Source: Mariniblastus sp. (lineage in GTDB: Bacteria; Planctomycetota; Planctomycetia; Pirellulales; Pirellulaceae). From it: a DNA stretch of 64,000 nt. The translations under genes were made by a program, and so were the position numbers. The notes under the pieces were generated by a model. That model did not search any database, was not told the origin of the DNA, and saw nothing but the letters and a program-made list of their open reading frames with translations. The stretch's first letter is position 1. Every line of letters starts with the position of its first letter. Location: the NCBI GenBank assembly GCA_022447555.1, contig JAKVBF010000003.1, positions 100,279-164,278 on the forward strand, read 5' to 3'. Positions 25,748 through 34,981 of this stretch are shown here, piece after piece.

Positions 25748-26260
25748 ATGGAATATTGGCCACATCCGGCTTGCCTACCCACCAAAGTTTTGGTGGAAAG
25801 CTGTCAATTTGATCGAACTCGACGGGGGGGGCCGGGCGGGCAACACCGAAATAAGGTCGAATCGGCCGTTGTCGTGCAGCACAAGCCGAGTGGTGTTTCC
25901 GGGCAGGCTAGTGAACGCCGTAGCCAGCATGCCAATCGTGAGGTTGCCTTGGGGCGGTTAAGATTGAATTTGGCGATTCGCCTGCGCACGGACGTCGGGG
26001 ACCACGCGGAACCGAGTGAGTTGTGGAATAAACGACTCTCAGGTAATCGAATTTCGGTCGGAGTGAACCACGAGGATTTTCCGTCAATTATCGCCGAAGC
26101 ACTCGATTGGCTTGGGTATTTTAACTTTAACTTCGCACCAACAGCGAAGAAATTGAAGTGTTCCACGAGCCAGTTAATCAAGCTGCTAAAATCGAATGAT
26201 CTCGTTTTGACCTCGGTCAATCGTCTTCGTTATGAGAACCAGCAAGGCCCCCTCAAGTAA
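25748..26260 (+). CDS. Release-factor-like GGQ protein (ribosome rescue type)
   Basis: 170 residues. The RF-1-type peptidyl-hydrolase motif is clear: RRGGPGGQHRNKVESAV, with the GGQ whose Gln is methylated in release factors. The following QASERRSQHANREVALGRL is also family-typical. Domains 1, 2 and 4 of RF1/RF2, including codon recognition, are absent, as in ArfB/YaeJ and PrfH-like rescue factors. Instead of ArfB's basic tail it has a ~60-residue C-terminal region (FPSIIAEALDWLGYFNFNF then KKLKCSTSQLIKLLKSNDLV), possibly an HTH-like fold. Likely hydrolyses peptidyl-tRNA on stalled ribosomes; inference. No good Shine-Dalgarno before ATG 25748. Confidence 0.8.
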   Translation: MEYWPHPACLPTKVLVESCQFDRTRRGGPGGQHRNKVESAVVVQHKPSGVSGQASERRSQHANREVALGRLRLNLAIRLRTDVGDHAEPSELWNKRLSGNRISVGVNHEDFPSIIAEALDWLGYFNFNFAPTAKKLKCSTSQLIKLLKSNDLVLTSVNRLRYENQQGPLK

Positions 26261-26420
26261 CCGTTTGGTTTTTCGTAGCTATTATTTTACAAGTTGAGGA
26301 CTGTAGCCTATGTCGAATGGTCATTAAAAAAATTGTGTTGGGTGTTCTCATTGGACGCACCGCCGATGTTATTTCGGATAGAATCAGAGTGTTGTTTCTT
26401 TAATATTGGAGAGCCGTTTG

Positions 26421-27395
26421 ATGCTACGTTTCACACTGTGTCTTGTAATGAGTTGGTGGTTGCTGCCTTCCGATGGTCTGCTGAACGCGGCCGAGGAATC
26501 GCATCGTTTGGTAACCCAAGGAAACGGGAAACTCGCGATCGTGGATGTCCATGGGAACATCGAGTGGGAAATGCCGTGGGGAGGGATTCATGATATTCAC
26601 ACCCGATTCGGGCCGGATGGTAGCCCGCAAGCGTTGATGGTTCAGCAGGGAAGCCATCGCTTGGTGGAAATTGATATTTCTTCCAAGACCATCACCTGGG
26701 AGTACGATAGCGCTACGCAAAACCGCGACACGCCAGGCGAGCGAGTGGAGATTCACGCATTTCAGCCACTGGCTGATGGAACCGTGATGATCGCAGAATC
26801 TGGTCCAGCTCGAATCATCGAGGTCGATCAAGATGGCAAGCTATTAAGACAGATTGCGTTGAAGGTGGATCGACCACACCCTCACACGGATACAAGGCTG
26901 GCTCGTAAATTAGCTGATGGAAGCTACCTGGTTTGCCATGAGGGAGATGGCAAAGTTCGCCAATATAGTGATCACGGCGAGGTCGTGTGGGAATATGAAA
27001 TACCCATGTTCGGTCGAGAAGCCAAAGGCGGACACGGGCCCGATTCGTTTGGTAACAAAGTATTCGGTGCGGTGCAATTAGCAAGTGGTAATATTTTGAT
27101 TGCTACTGGAAACGGGCATAGTGTCATTGAAGTAACCCCCGATAAAGAAATTGTCTGGAGCGTTACACAGAACGAATTGCCAAATATCAACCTAGCATGG
27201 GTCACCACTTTGGAGGTGCTGCCGAATGGGCATTACGTGATTGGAAACTGTCATGCCGGCCCGAAGAATCCGCTTTTGGTTGAAATCGATCCAAAGACCA
27301 AGCAAGTTCTTTGGACGTTCGACCAATTTGAGATGTTTGGGAATTCCGTTCCAAACTCTCAATTGTTGGATGTTGCGGGCAAGGTGATTCGTTAA
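26421..27395 (+). CDS. Secreted PQQ-like / arylsulfotransferase-like beta-propeller protein
   Basis: 324 residues from ATG 26421, with TTGGAGAG about 7-14 bases upstream. A TTG five codons earlier is less likely. Signal peptide to about ...LLNAAEE. The rest is a propeller with recurring I-x-V/E-W-E/D and D-G-x-Y/M-I units (IVDVHGNIEWEMPWG, RIIEVDQDGKLLRQI, EVTPDKEIVWSV, LVEIDPKTKQVLWTFD). No catalytic His/Arg of true arylsulfotransferases is obvious. Probably periplasmic ligand binding or scaffolding. It converges with asnS over a 122-base spacer in which I see no clear terminator. Confidence 0.78.
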   Translation: MLRFTLCLVMSWWLLPSDGLLNAAEESHRLVTQGNGKLAIVDVHGNIEWEMPWGGIHDIHTRFGPDGSPQALMVQQGSHRLVEIDISSKTITWEYDSATQNRDTPGERVEIHAFQPLADGTVMIAESGPARIIEVDQDGKLLRQIALKVDRPHPHTDTRLARKLADGSYLVCHEGDGKVRQYSDHGEVVWEYEIPMFGREAKGGHGPDSFGNKVFGAVQLASGNILIATGNGHSVIEVTPDKEIVWSVTQNELPNINLAWVTTLEVLPNGHYVIGNCHAGPKNPLLVEIDPKTKQVLWTFDQFEMFGNSVPNSQLLDVAGKVIR

Positions 27396-27517
27396 ACGAG
27401 GACGGCAAAAAACACCCTCGAGATGCAACATTGGTTGGCCTCGACGTTGCCTCCACGTGGTGGATTCACGGTGGGGTGAGATCAACATAAATGAAGGGGC
27501 ATGAAGAGGTGTCCCTA

Positions 27518-28912
27518 CTAAAAATCAGCGTTGCCAGGCGTTCTAGGAAATGGGATCACATCCCGGATGTTGGACATCCCAGTAACGAACTGTACCAGCC
27601 GCTCAAGACCTAACCCGAAGCCCGCATGAGGGACGGTACCGAATTTTCTTAAATCGGTGTACCACCAGTATTCATCAATCGCCATGTCTTGATCAGCCAT
27701 TCGCTGCTCGAGAACATCTAGACGATGTTCGCGCTGGCTGCCACCAATGATTTCGCCAATTTTGGGAACCAACACATCCATGCCGCGAACCGTCTTGTCG
27801 TCGTCGTTGCAATACATGTAAAACGGTTTGATCGTTTTAGGATAGTCGTAAAGAATCACCGGGGACTTGAAATGAACTTCGGTAAGGAATCGTTCGTGCT
27901 CAGATTGTAAATCGATTCCCCATCTAACGGGATATTCAAATGTTTCCCCGCAGCTTTTCAAGATTTCAACCGCTTCTGTGTATGTGAGACGAACGAATTC
28001 GCTAGATAAAATACCCTCGATGGTATCCAGCAGCGTGGTATCCACGCGAAGATTAAAGAATTCCATATCCTCCGAGCATTTTTTAATGGCGTCGCGGAAC
28101 ACCCGCTTCAAAAAAGCTTCCGCTAGGTTCATGTTGTCAGCGAGTTCGTAAAAAGCCATTTCGGGCTCGATCATCCAGAACTCAGCAAGGTGCCGTGAGG
28201 TGTTTGAATTTTCCGCACGAAATGTAGGGCCGAAAGTATAGACCTTACCCAAAGCGCAGGCGTAAGTTTCGGCTTCGAGTTGGCCACTGACAGTCAAGTA
28301 GGAGGGTCGATCAAAAAAATCAAATTTATAGTCGAGTCGTTCTATTTGGTTTTTTGAGACATGCTCGAGATCCATTGTGGTTACCTGGAACATCTCGCCG
28401 GCTCCTTCACAGTCGCTGGTCGTGATGACTGGCGTATGAACATATAAGAAACCATCTTCTTGAAAAAACTGATGAATCGAGTTGCAGATGCAGTTACGCA
28501 CCCGAGCGACCGCGCCAAAAGTATTGGTTCTTGGTCGCAAGTGTGCCCACTCACGAAGTTTTTCAAACGAATGGCGTTTCTTTTGAAGTGGGTAGGTTTC
28601 AGGGTCGGACCAGCCATGGAGCGTTACTTGGGAAGCGTGCAATTCGGTAGATTGCCCCTTACCACCTGAAGCTTTGATTTCCCCAATCGCTGAGACACTG
28701 CAGCCAGCCGTGAGGTTTTTTATTTCAGATTCGTAATTAACAAGCTCGGCGTCGGCAATGATTTGAATATTACCCTGACTGGATCCATCATTAATTTCGA
28801 TGAAGCTAAAGCCAGCCTTTGAATCTCTGCGGGTGCGCACCCAACCCTGCAAGCAGCACTGCTTTCCAATGAACGACTCGTCACGAGCGTCGTTGACCGA
28901 TAATTTTTCCAT
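27518..28912 (-). CDS. asnS: Asparaginyl-tRNA synthetase
   Basis: 464 residues, essentially the E. coli AsnRS length (466). N-terminal OB-fold anticodon-binding domain ([20 protein letters not shown]). Class II catalytic domain with motif 2 region [21 protein letters not shown] and motif 3 [12 protein letters not shown]. The near C-terminal [13 protein letters not shown] is typical of AsnRS. It charges tRNA-Asn directly, so the organism need not rely only on transamidation. It is the last gene of a trxB / transporter / asnS run, 29 bases after its neighbour. Confidence 0.97.
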   Translation of the reverse strand: MEKLSVNDARDESFIGKQCCLQGWVRTRRDSKAGFSFIEINDGSSQGNIQIIADAELVNYESEIKNLTAGCSVSAIGEIKASGGKGQSTELHASQVTLHGWSDPETYPLQKKRHSFEKLREWAHLRPRTNTFGAVARVRNCICNSIHQFFQEDGFLYVHTPVITTSDCEGAGEMFQVTTMDLEHVSKNQIERLDYKFDFFDRPSYLTVSGQLEAETYACALGKVYTFGPTFRAENSNTSRHLAEFWMIEPEMAFYELADNMNLAEAFLKRVFRDAIKKCSEDMEFFNLRVDTTLLDTIEGILSSEFVRLTYTEAVEILKSCGETFEYPVRWGIDLQSEHERFLTEVHFKSPVILYDYPKTIKPFYMYCNDDDKTVRGMDVLVPKIGEIIGGSQREHRLDVLEQRMADQDMAIDEYWWYTDLRKFGTVPHAGFGLGLERLVQFVTGMSNIRDVIPFPRTPGNADF

Positions 28913-28941
28913 GAATGATTACGCTGTTCTGAAAGTTAGAC

Positions 28942-30693
28942 TTAATTTGGTTGCGTTGTTTGCTGAGTCGTGTTTCCTGATCGCGAGTCGTTGCGCCGGA
29001 ATCTTGCTGAGAATCCAACCATGGCCAGTAGCAGGAAGGTCGCGACCCCACCAATCACAAAACCTCCCGTTGCGGGGTCGTTGATTTTGGTCATGATGGC
29101 GCCTACCGCTTGAATCAGAGCCCCAAGCACTCCCAGCCCCATCAAAATGTTCCAAATCACCATCCTTCGACCTGTAGGTTTTTCGCTGCCCAGCAAACGC
29201 CGGCTATTCATTAACGCGAAAAATGAAACATAGGCAATCGGTAAGAGGATGGCTCCGAAGGTCGACGCGACGATGATCAGCCAAGTTTTAGATTGGCCAT
29301 CCCACAGCCACCACCAAAAGAAACCGACCAACACCGCTGCGATCGCCCCGGCTAAACGCCAGGCATTACTCTCATAGCGTCCGGCGATTTCGGCAAACGC
29401 ATACCCGTTAATAAGCATCAGGATAATAATCGTTGAAAAACCCATCGCCAAAGCGCCTAATCCAAAGACCAAATTAGCATTACGTTCTCCAAGGACGGGT
29501 GCTAAAGACGTGGCGAGTTGCCCGGCGTTTGGTTTGATCAGGGTGGCCGCCAATTTGCGCTCGTCGGTACTCATTTTGCTGGCGAATTGAGCCAATTGAT
29601 CAGACTGATCTACCTTTTCCATTTTTTCGAATGCTGCATAAGCGGCCGGATCGGCAGTCGTCTCGAGGCGAGCCTGAAGAATTTTCTTCGAGCTATTAAA
29701 TAATTTACTGGTTTGGATAACCGCTGGATCCGAGCTTAGGAATTCGGCGTCTGCTTTGGCATGGAAGGCGTGCGCTGAGGCGATTACGATACAACTGGTT
29801 ACGACAAGGTAGGGAATTCCCATGCCCGTGATGAGATCAAATTTTGCCAGGCCTCGAAAAGGTTTGTCCCATCCGCGTGCCAGCATGGAGTAGGGCAAAA
29901 GGAAAGTCATGTTGAGCCCGACTGCCGCGGCAGTCACGCCGATCATGCTGTTTTGCTGACTCTCAACGATTTTGTCCTTCCAGAATTCGCTGGCATCTGG
30001 GGATAGTGTTTGGGTCAACGCGTCGATTGCGGGAACCGGTTCAGACCAGTGAGCGAAGTTGGGGATGAATCCCATTAAGACTTCATTCCAATGAATGGCC
30101 CCATCTCGGAAAAGATGAATGACGACCATCACAAAACAGATGACAACACAGCCCACCATCAGTTTCAGGAAAATGTCAAACAGTCGCGACATCCAGCCAG
30201 GTCTAAAACTCAGGCCGACGACGACCAAAGCCAATAATGCGATTGCCGCCGAGATCACAATCTTCATGGTCCGCGTGTCCTGAACTTGGCCTAAACTGGT
30301 ATCGAGCGAGTCGAAGCAGAGGCTGAACTGCGGTACGATCCAGATCATGTTGGCTAATATGGTGGCCGTGATCCAGCCGACCCCCAATACCGGGTTCACG
30401 TATTCATTAATGGCCGAATAGGGGCGAGTGCCCGTGGATAGAGTGACGTAACTAATGGCCGATAACATGATGATGCCAATCACGATCGCCACCAATTGTA
30501 ACCAAAGCATGCTGTAGCCGGCCAGCATCCCTAGATACAAAGCCCCCCCCAAAGAACCTCCACCAAGTGTGATCGCACTTTGTAACCAACCGGGACCGGA
30601 AAGTCTAAAAAACGCACCAATGGTCGCGGCGGTGCCATTTTCATGCGCGGAGGACAGAATTTCACGATCTCGAAATGTCTTGGATTCGTTCAT
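28942..30693 (-). CDS. Nramp-superfamily transporter with divergent metal site
   Basis: 583 residues from ATG 30693, about 11 hydrophobic segments. The first helix region (SGPGWLQSAITLGGGSLGG) and fold-wide pattern place it with Nramp-like transporters. Canonical Nramp proteins have DPGN in helix 1 and a Met/His motif (MPHN) in helix 6. Here the matching places read GPGWLQS and GLNMTFLLPYSM, so the usual Mn/Fe site is not conserved. Between the middle helices is a ~90-residue hydrophilic insert (encoded at about 29500-29770) rich in Lys/Glu/Ala. The substrate may be Mg2+ or something else. It sits between trxB and asnS; a 6-bp hairpin lies in the trxB gap (30746-30760). Confidence 0.8.
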   Translation of the reverse strand: MNESKTFRDREILSSAHENGTAATIGAFFRLSGPGWLQSAITLGGGSLGGALYLGMLAGYSMLWLQLVAIVIGIIMLSAISYVTLSTGTRPYSAINEYVNPVLGVGWITATILANMIWIVPQFSLCFDSLDTSLGQVQDTRTMKIVISAAIALLALVVVGLSFRPGWMSRLFDIFLKLMVGCVVICFVMVVIHLFRDGAIHWNEVLMGFIPNFAHWSEPVPAIDALTQTLSPDASEFWKDKIVESQQNSMIGVTAAAVGLNMTFLLPYSMLARGWDKPFRGLAKFDLITGMGIPYLVVTSCIVIASAHAFHAKADAEFLSSDPAVIQTSKLFNSSKKILQARLETTADPAAYAAFEKMEKVDQSDQLAQFASKMSTDERKLAATLIKPNAGQLATSLAPVLGERNANLVFGLGALAMGFSTIIILMLINGYAFAEIAGRYESNAWRLAGAIAAVLVGFFWWWLWDGQSKTWLIIVASTFGAILLPIAYVSFFALMNSRRLLGSEKPTGRRMVIWNILMGLGVLGALIQAVGAIMTKINDPATGGFVIGGVATFLLLAMVGFSARFRRNDSRSGNTTQQTTQPN

Positions 30694-30767
30694 TGCTCTG
30701 CCATTTTTAAATAAGACGCGATAGGAAACCAACGGCCTGGTTCATGCGGGATCGTCCCGCGTGTTTG

Positions 30768-31829
30768 CTATTCAATGCCTTTGTCGGCCAACCAGCGTTC
30801 CACGTCTAAGGCGGCCATGCAGCCTGTGCCCGCTGAAGTGATCGCTTGCCGGTAATAATCATCTGCCACGTCTCCCGCGGCAAAGACTCCATCTGTGCTG
30901 GTATTGGTGCGGAAGGGTAGTTGCCACTGAATGTAACCCTTGTCGTTCATCACGACCTTGTTATTTAGGAACCCGGTGTTGGGTGTATGGCCAATGGCAA
31001 CAAACATCCCTCCCACCTCAAGTTCGCTGGTGGAGTCATCGACCGTATTGCGCAGTCGAAGGCCGGTGACCAAATTGCCATCTCCCAAAACCTCGTCGAC
31101 AACACTGTTCCATTTGACTTCGATATTTGGGTGTTCCAAGGCTCGCTGTTGCATGATTTTTGAGGCTCGCATTTCATCGCGGCGAATGATCATGTAAATC
31201 GTAGCTGCGTCTTTTAGGTTGGCTAAATAGGTTGCTTCTTCGACCGCGGAGTCTCCACCGCCAACGACTGCAAGAGGCTTGCCGCGAAACAGGGGAAGCG
31301 CTCCGTCGCAAACAGCACAGGCACTGACTCCTTTGTTTTTATAATTTTCTTCCGATTCGAGTCCGATGTAATTCGCCCTCGCTCCGGTGGCAATCACGAT
31401 TGTATGTGTTTCAACGGGCTCACCGTTTGCCGGGATCACCTTAAAAGGAGTGGAACTGACGTCAATGTCAACAATGTCGTCTCCAATAACACGGGTGTCG
31501 AAATTCAACGCTTGCTGTTTCATTAATTCCATTAACTCAACGCCCTGGACAGCGTAGTGATGGACTCCGTCTCGCTTGTGATCCGGTGCAGGCGGTAAAT
31601 TCCAGTGACGTTCTTTGTCGACGGCTGATTCAACAAATGCGCGGATATTACCAAATGGAAAACCCGGGTAATTTTCAACTTCAGTCGTAAACGCAAGCTG
31701 TCCTAAGGGAATCATTTCTGGTTTGGCGGTCCCCTCAAATACCACCGGTGACAGATTTGCACGCGCGGCGTAAATGGCCGCCGACCAGCCCGCTGGACCA
31801 CTTCCGATGATGACAATCTTCTCAGTCAC
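30768..31829 (-). CDS. trxB: Thioredoxin reductase
   Basis: 353 residues; NADPH-dependent flavoprotein that reduces thioredoxin. FAD site [18 protein letters not shown] at the N-terminus. Redox-active C-x-x-C in [11 protein letters not shown], which also matches the TrxB type. NADPH-binding [16 protein letters not shown], and the C-terminal FAD motif [16 protein letters not shown]. It is slightly longer than E. coli TrxB (321), owing to an insert in the first FAD domain ([19 protein letters not shown]). First gene of the trxB-transporter-asnS run. No special regulation visible. Confidence 0.95.
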   Translation of the reverse strand: MTEKIVIIGSGPAGWSAAIYAARANLSPVVFEGTAKPEMIPLGQLAFTTEVENYPGFPFGNIRAFVESAVDKERHWNLPPAPDHKRDGVHHYAVQGVELMELMKQQALNFDTRVIGDDIVDIDVSSTPFKVIPANGEPVETHTIVIATGARANYIGLESEENYKNKGVSACAVCDGALPLFRGKPLAVVGGGDSAVEEATYLANLKDAATIYMIIRRDEMRASKIMQQRALEHPNIEVKWNSVVDEVLGDGNLVTGLRLRNTVDDSTSELEVGGMFVAIGHTPNTGFLNNKVVMNDKGYIQWQLPFRTNTSTDGVFAAGDVADDYYRQAITSAGTGCMAALDVERWLADKGIE

Positions 31830-31995
31830 AAAATTCTCCCGAAGCTACTTGTCTGTTGAGTTTGATGATATTGCTCAAGCCTAGCGTTGGTTATTGTCGT
31901 ATCACCAGCCCTCGTGTTCAATCATCTTATTCAATACATGCCGTAAATTAATTTATCGGCTTTGATTACTAAAGACACAAAATTATAAGTGGAAC
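31830..31995. other. Spacer between trxB and downstream plus-strand genes
   Basis: Divergent region; with the uncertain small frame at 31996-32328 the gene-poor stretch reaches about 500 bases. 31920-31985 is AT-rich and could host promoters in both directions. No hairpin with a T-run. Confidence 0.35.
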
Positions 31996-32328
31996 ATGAC
32001 GCGTCGTGCAGTGGACAGGTTTGTCGGTTTCGCTGTGGTAGCGTGGGGAGGGAGGGCGAATCCCGGGCCGGCACCCGTTGCGTTATCCGTGCAGGTCATA
32101 CTCGTGGCGAGCTCTTTTCCGATAGTTGCCTTGTGGCAAAGCCAAAACGCCCGGTCTGGCTTGTTGGCTCATAAAAAACTACGATTTAAGAAGTCTTGCA
32201 GGGAGTTCGAGGCGAGGTGGTTAGACCTCGTTGAGTTCGTGGACCAGACACTGGGGTTTTTTCCCGATTGGAGCTTTTTCGGTACAAGACCTTTGAATGG
32301 GCTATTAAACGTTGGAGATCGTGACTGA
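31996..32328 (+). CDS. Doubtful small ORF abutting a lipoprotein gene
   Basis: A 110-codon frame whose TGA is immediately followed by the ATG of the next gene. The first ~55 residues are hydrophobic with two possible membrane segments (FVGFAVVAWGG, ALSVQVILVASSFPIVAL); the rest is polar. I do not recognise it and codon use is not persuasive. It may be the untranslated leader of the lipoprotein gene. Exact stop/start abutment is the only positive sign. Confidence 0.22.
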   Translation: MTRRAVDRFVGFAVVAWGGRANPGPAPVALSVQVILVASSFPIVALWQSQNARSGLLAHKKLRFKKSCREFEARWLDLVEFVDQTLGFFPDWSFFGTRPLNGLLNVGDRD

Positions 32329-32886
32329 ATGATTGATGGGTTGCATCTACGGAAGCAAGCCAGACGGCTGGATTGGCAGTGTGGTTTCAGTTCGTGGGGA
32401 GTGTTGGTTGTGACGTTTTGTCTGCTGGGCTGTGATCTTGGGCAGTACAAACAGACAAAGCGCGCGGAAGTGAGGGGTGTGGTGAATTTCGATGGTCGCC
32501 CCGTCGAAAATGCCCGAATTGTCTTTTGGCCGGATGGTAACCGATCCGGGACGGAACTCAGGATGGCCTATGGTTTGACTGATGCTCAAGGTGAATTCGA
32601 GCTTGAGTCAGTGGGTTTGCAGTCGGGTTTGGCAGAAGGACGTTATCGCGTGTTGATCAGCAAGCCCACAAGTCAGAATGCGTTGCCGCTTCGCCAAAAT
32701 GGGAGTCAGGCTCGAAGGGATGTCGCCGAGCGTATTTCGATGTTGGGGAAGGGAGAACTGAGTGCCCGGAATGCAATTCCATCACATTACAACCAGACGT
32801 CAGATCTGTTCTTTGACGTGATATCTGGAAAAGGTGTGTTGACGGCCAATTTTGAATTGAGCTCCAAAGACCCGTTACTTGAATGA
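32329..32886 (+). CDS. Lipoprotein with carboxypeptidase-regulatory-like domain
   Basis: 185 residues. The N-terminal hydrophobic stretch ends in a lipobox, CLLGC, giving a lipidated Cys at about position 35. The domain begins RAEVRGVVNFDGRPVENARI and continues VFWPDGNR...GLTDAQGEFEL, the typical beta-sandwich of carboxypeptidase-regulatory-like / transthyretin-like lipoproteins that planctomycetes have in many copies, often near DUF1559 genes. Probably anchored to a membrane facing the periplasm. Function unknown. It converges with the glutamine cyclotransferase gene over 35 bases. Confidence 0.82.
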   Translation: MIDGLHLRKQARRLDWQCGFSSWGVLVVTFCLLGCDLGQYKQTKRAEVRGVVNFDGRPVENARIVFWPDGNRSGTELRMAYGLTDAQGEFELESVGLQSGLAEGRYRVLISKPTSQNALPLRQNGSQARRDVAERISMLGKGELSARNAIPSHYNQTSDLFFDVISGKGVLTANFELSSKDPLLE

Positions 32887-32921
32887 ATGAGAGGCCCTTG
32901 TGGTCTTTGGGATTTCACGGC

Positions 32922-33809
32922 CTAGCGACTGACTTCTTCAAATTGCACTTCGAAAATCGTCGGGCAGTATTTTCCGGTCAAGATGATCTTTTGTTGTTGG
33001 GCATCGACAGCAATTCCATTGAGAAGGCCCTCTTGGGGACGCTCTGCTAACGGCCACATTCCAGAGAGGTCGATGATGCCGAGCACACTGCCATCGCGGG
33101 GGTCAATTTTATAAATATAGTCACTTCCGAGTTGGCTTGCGTAGAGTTTACCGTCTGCATATTCCAGTTCGTTGAGGCGCGATATCCTGCGGTGGCCGCG
33201 ATGAACGCTAACGATGCGATTCACTTGAAAGGTGTCGGGGTCGAAGAATTGGATTTGGCTGGTGCCGTCACTGACAAGGAGCTCCTTGCCGTCAAATGTG
33301 ATCCCCCACCCCTCACCGTCGAAATCAAATTCGCGGATTTTATTGAAGTCTAGATCGTAAACGAAGCACTTGCCTTCTTTCCAAGTTAGCTGGTAAAGCA
33401 TTCCCTCTGCCATCACGAGACCTTCGCCAAAATAATCTTCGTCCAGTTCGATTTCGTTGACAACTTTGCCGGTCTCCAGTTCTGTTTTTCTTAACTTTGA
33501 TTTCCCGTACTTGCCGGTGCTCTCCCAAACATGACCACCGGCCAAAACCAGTCCTTGGGTAAATGACTCGGGGTCATGCGGGTGCTCTGACACAATCTTG
33601 TAGGTGAACGTCTGAATTTCAGGCACGGGTCTGAGCATTCGTTGCAAGTAGACGCCACCCAAGGCAATTCCAACAAATAAAATGATCATGCTCCAGCGTC
33701 GTCTCGGATGCATTAAGGGGTGATCGGGTGACGATTCTGGAAGGTGCTGGGCGTAGCTGGGAAGCCCGGAGCGTTTTTTTGGGCGGTTGTTTTTCTTGCG
33801 TTTGTTCAT
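32922..33809 (-). CDS. Glutaminyl-peptide cyclotransferase, beta-propeller type
   Basis: 295 residues. A basic N-terminal tail and a single membrane helix (MIILFVGIALGGVYL, ~40-60) precede a five-bladed-propeller glutamine cyclotransferase domain. Characteristic segments: PHDPESFTQGLV, WESTGKYGKSKLRK, YFGEGLV, YQLTWKEGK, GEGWGITFDG and LNELEYADGK, where the E/W/N motifs match the plant-type (papaya) QC family. It converts N-terminal Gln into pyroglutamate on peptides or proteins. The membrane anchor suggests periplasmic substrates. It is flanked by a lipoprotein gene and an aldo/keto reductase gene. Confidence 0.9.
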   Translation of the reverse strand: MNKRKKNNRPKKRSGLPSYAQHLPESSPDHPLMHPRRRWSMIILFVGIALGGVYLQRMLRPVPEIQTFTYKIVSEHPHDPESFTQGLVLAGGHVWESTGKYGKSKLRKTELETGKVVNEIELDEDYFGEGLVMAEGMLYQLTWKEGKCFVYDLDFNKIREFDFDGEGWGITFDGKELLVSDGTSQIQFFDPDTFQVNRIVSVHRGHRRISRLNELEYADGKLYASQLGSDYIYKIDPRDGSVLGIIDLSGMWPLAERPQEGLLNGIAVDAQQQKIILTGKYCPTIFEVQFEEVSR

Positions 33810-33946
33810 GGTTGGGTCGGTGAGTGTTGGCCGAGGGTCAAAAAGCTAAGGTTACCGGATCCTTGGGAATTCAGCAGCACTGATTTTGCCTGCGACAGCG
33901 TCGTGGTTTTAAGATCATCGTTATTTTTTAAAACTTTGCATTATCA

Positions 33947-34981
33947 TTATGCGTCGGCCTCGCCTGCCCAATTGCTGGGGGGTAATACCACCTGGTTTAA
34001 CAGTTTATCAATTTCCCCGATTTCATCCTTCGAAAAGGTGATATTGTCCAAGGCCCTACAGTTTTCGGTGATTTGCTCTGCTCGACTCGCGCCGCATAGC
34101 ACGCTTGTGATCGTGTCCTGTCTTAGGATCCAGGCGATCGCCATTTGAGCAAGTGTTTGGCTGCGGCGGGCAGCAATTTGGGCCAGCCCCCGAACAATGT
34201 TGATTGTTTCTGAGGACATTTCCTCATCTCGCAATGACTGAGGGGCATAGTGGACGCGCGAGTTTTCAGGGATATCCTCTAAATATTTGTCGGTTAGTAA
34301 GCCTTGAAAGAGCGGACAAAACGCGATCATTCCCATTCCATTTTTCTGGCAGGTCGCCGTCAATCTTTTTTCGACCCAGCGGTTAAACATTGAATAATTC
34401 GGCTGATGAATGAGAATCCGGTGCCAGCCGTTTTCGCTGCAGATGCGAACGGCTTCATCCGTTTGATCAGAGGTGTAGCTGCTGACACCGCAGTAAAGGG
34501 CTTTCCCTCGTTCGATGGCGGTATTGAGTGAGCCCAGCGTCTCCTCGAGTGGCGTATCTGGATCAAAACGGTGGCTATAAAAAATGTCGACATAATCCAG
34601 CTGGAGACGTTTGAGCGACTGATCCAGACTCGCCAGCAAATATTTTCGAGAACCCCATTCGCCATACGGTCCGTCCCACATGTTGTAGCCAGCTTTGCTG
34701 GAAATGATCAATTCATCGCGTGGTAGATCTTTTAGGATTTGGCCCACATTAGATTCAGCACTGCCAAATGGAGGACCGTAATTGTTGGCCAAATCGAAGT
34801 GCGTGATACCCTCGTCAAAGGCAGTGTAAATCATTTTGCGCTGTAGATCCGTGGGAGAAGCCCCCCCAAAGTTATGCCAGCAACCGAGACTGATTTCGGG
34901 TAATAGTAAGCCGGAGCGGCCACATCGCCGGTATTTCATTCGACCGTCGTAACGGTTTTTTTCGGGCTGGTAATTGCTCAT
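33947..34981 (-). CDS. yghZ: Aldo/keto reductase YghZ (L-glyceraldehyde 3-phosphate reductase type)
   Basis: 344 residues from ATG 34981. The sequence follows E. coli YghZ closely: YRRCGRSGLLLPEISLG, HFDLANNYGPP (catalytic Asp and Tyr), ISSKAGYNMW (catalytic Lys), SRKYLLASLDQSLKRL, IFYSHRFDPDTP (His), and IAWILRQDTITSVLCGASR near the end. YghZ uses NADPH and detoxifies aldehydes such as methylglyoxal and L-GAP. A frame extending to 35062 adds 27 residues with no family match. Cytosolic, single gene. Confidence 0.93.
   Translation of the reverse strand: MSNYQPEKNRYDGRMKYRRCGRSGLLLPEISLGCWHNFGGASPTDLQRKMIYTAFDEGITHFDLANNYGPPFGSAESNVGQILKDLPRDELIISSKAGYNMWDGPYGEWGSRKYLLASLDQSLKRLQLDYVDIFYSHRFDPDTPLEETLGSLNTAIERGKALYCGVSSYTSDQTDEAVRICSENGWHRILIHQPNYSMFNRWVEKRLTATCQKNGMGMIAFCPLFQGLLTDKYLEDIPENSRVHYAPQSLRDEEMSSETINIVRGLAQIAARRSQTLAQMAIAWILRQDTITSVLCGASRAEQITENCRALDNITFSKDEIGEIDKLLNQVVLPPSNWAGEADA

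Noticed and set aside
25804-26220. 138-codon minus frame opposite the GGQ protein
   Set aside because: The plus frame has the diagnostic GGQ motif; the minus frame is its shadow.
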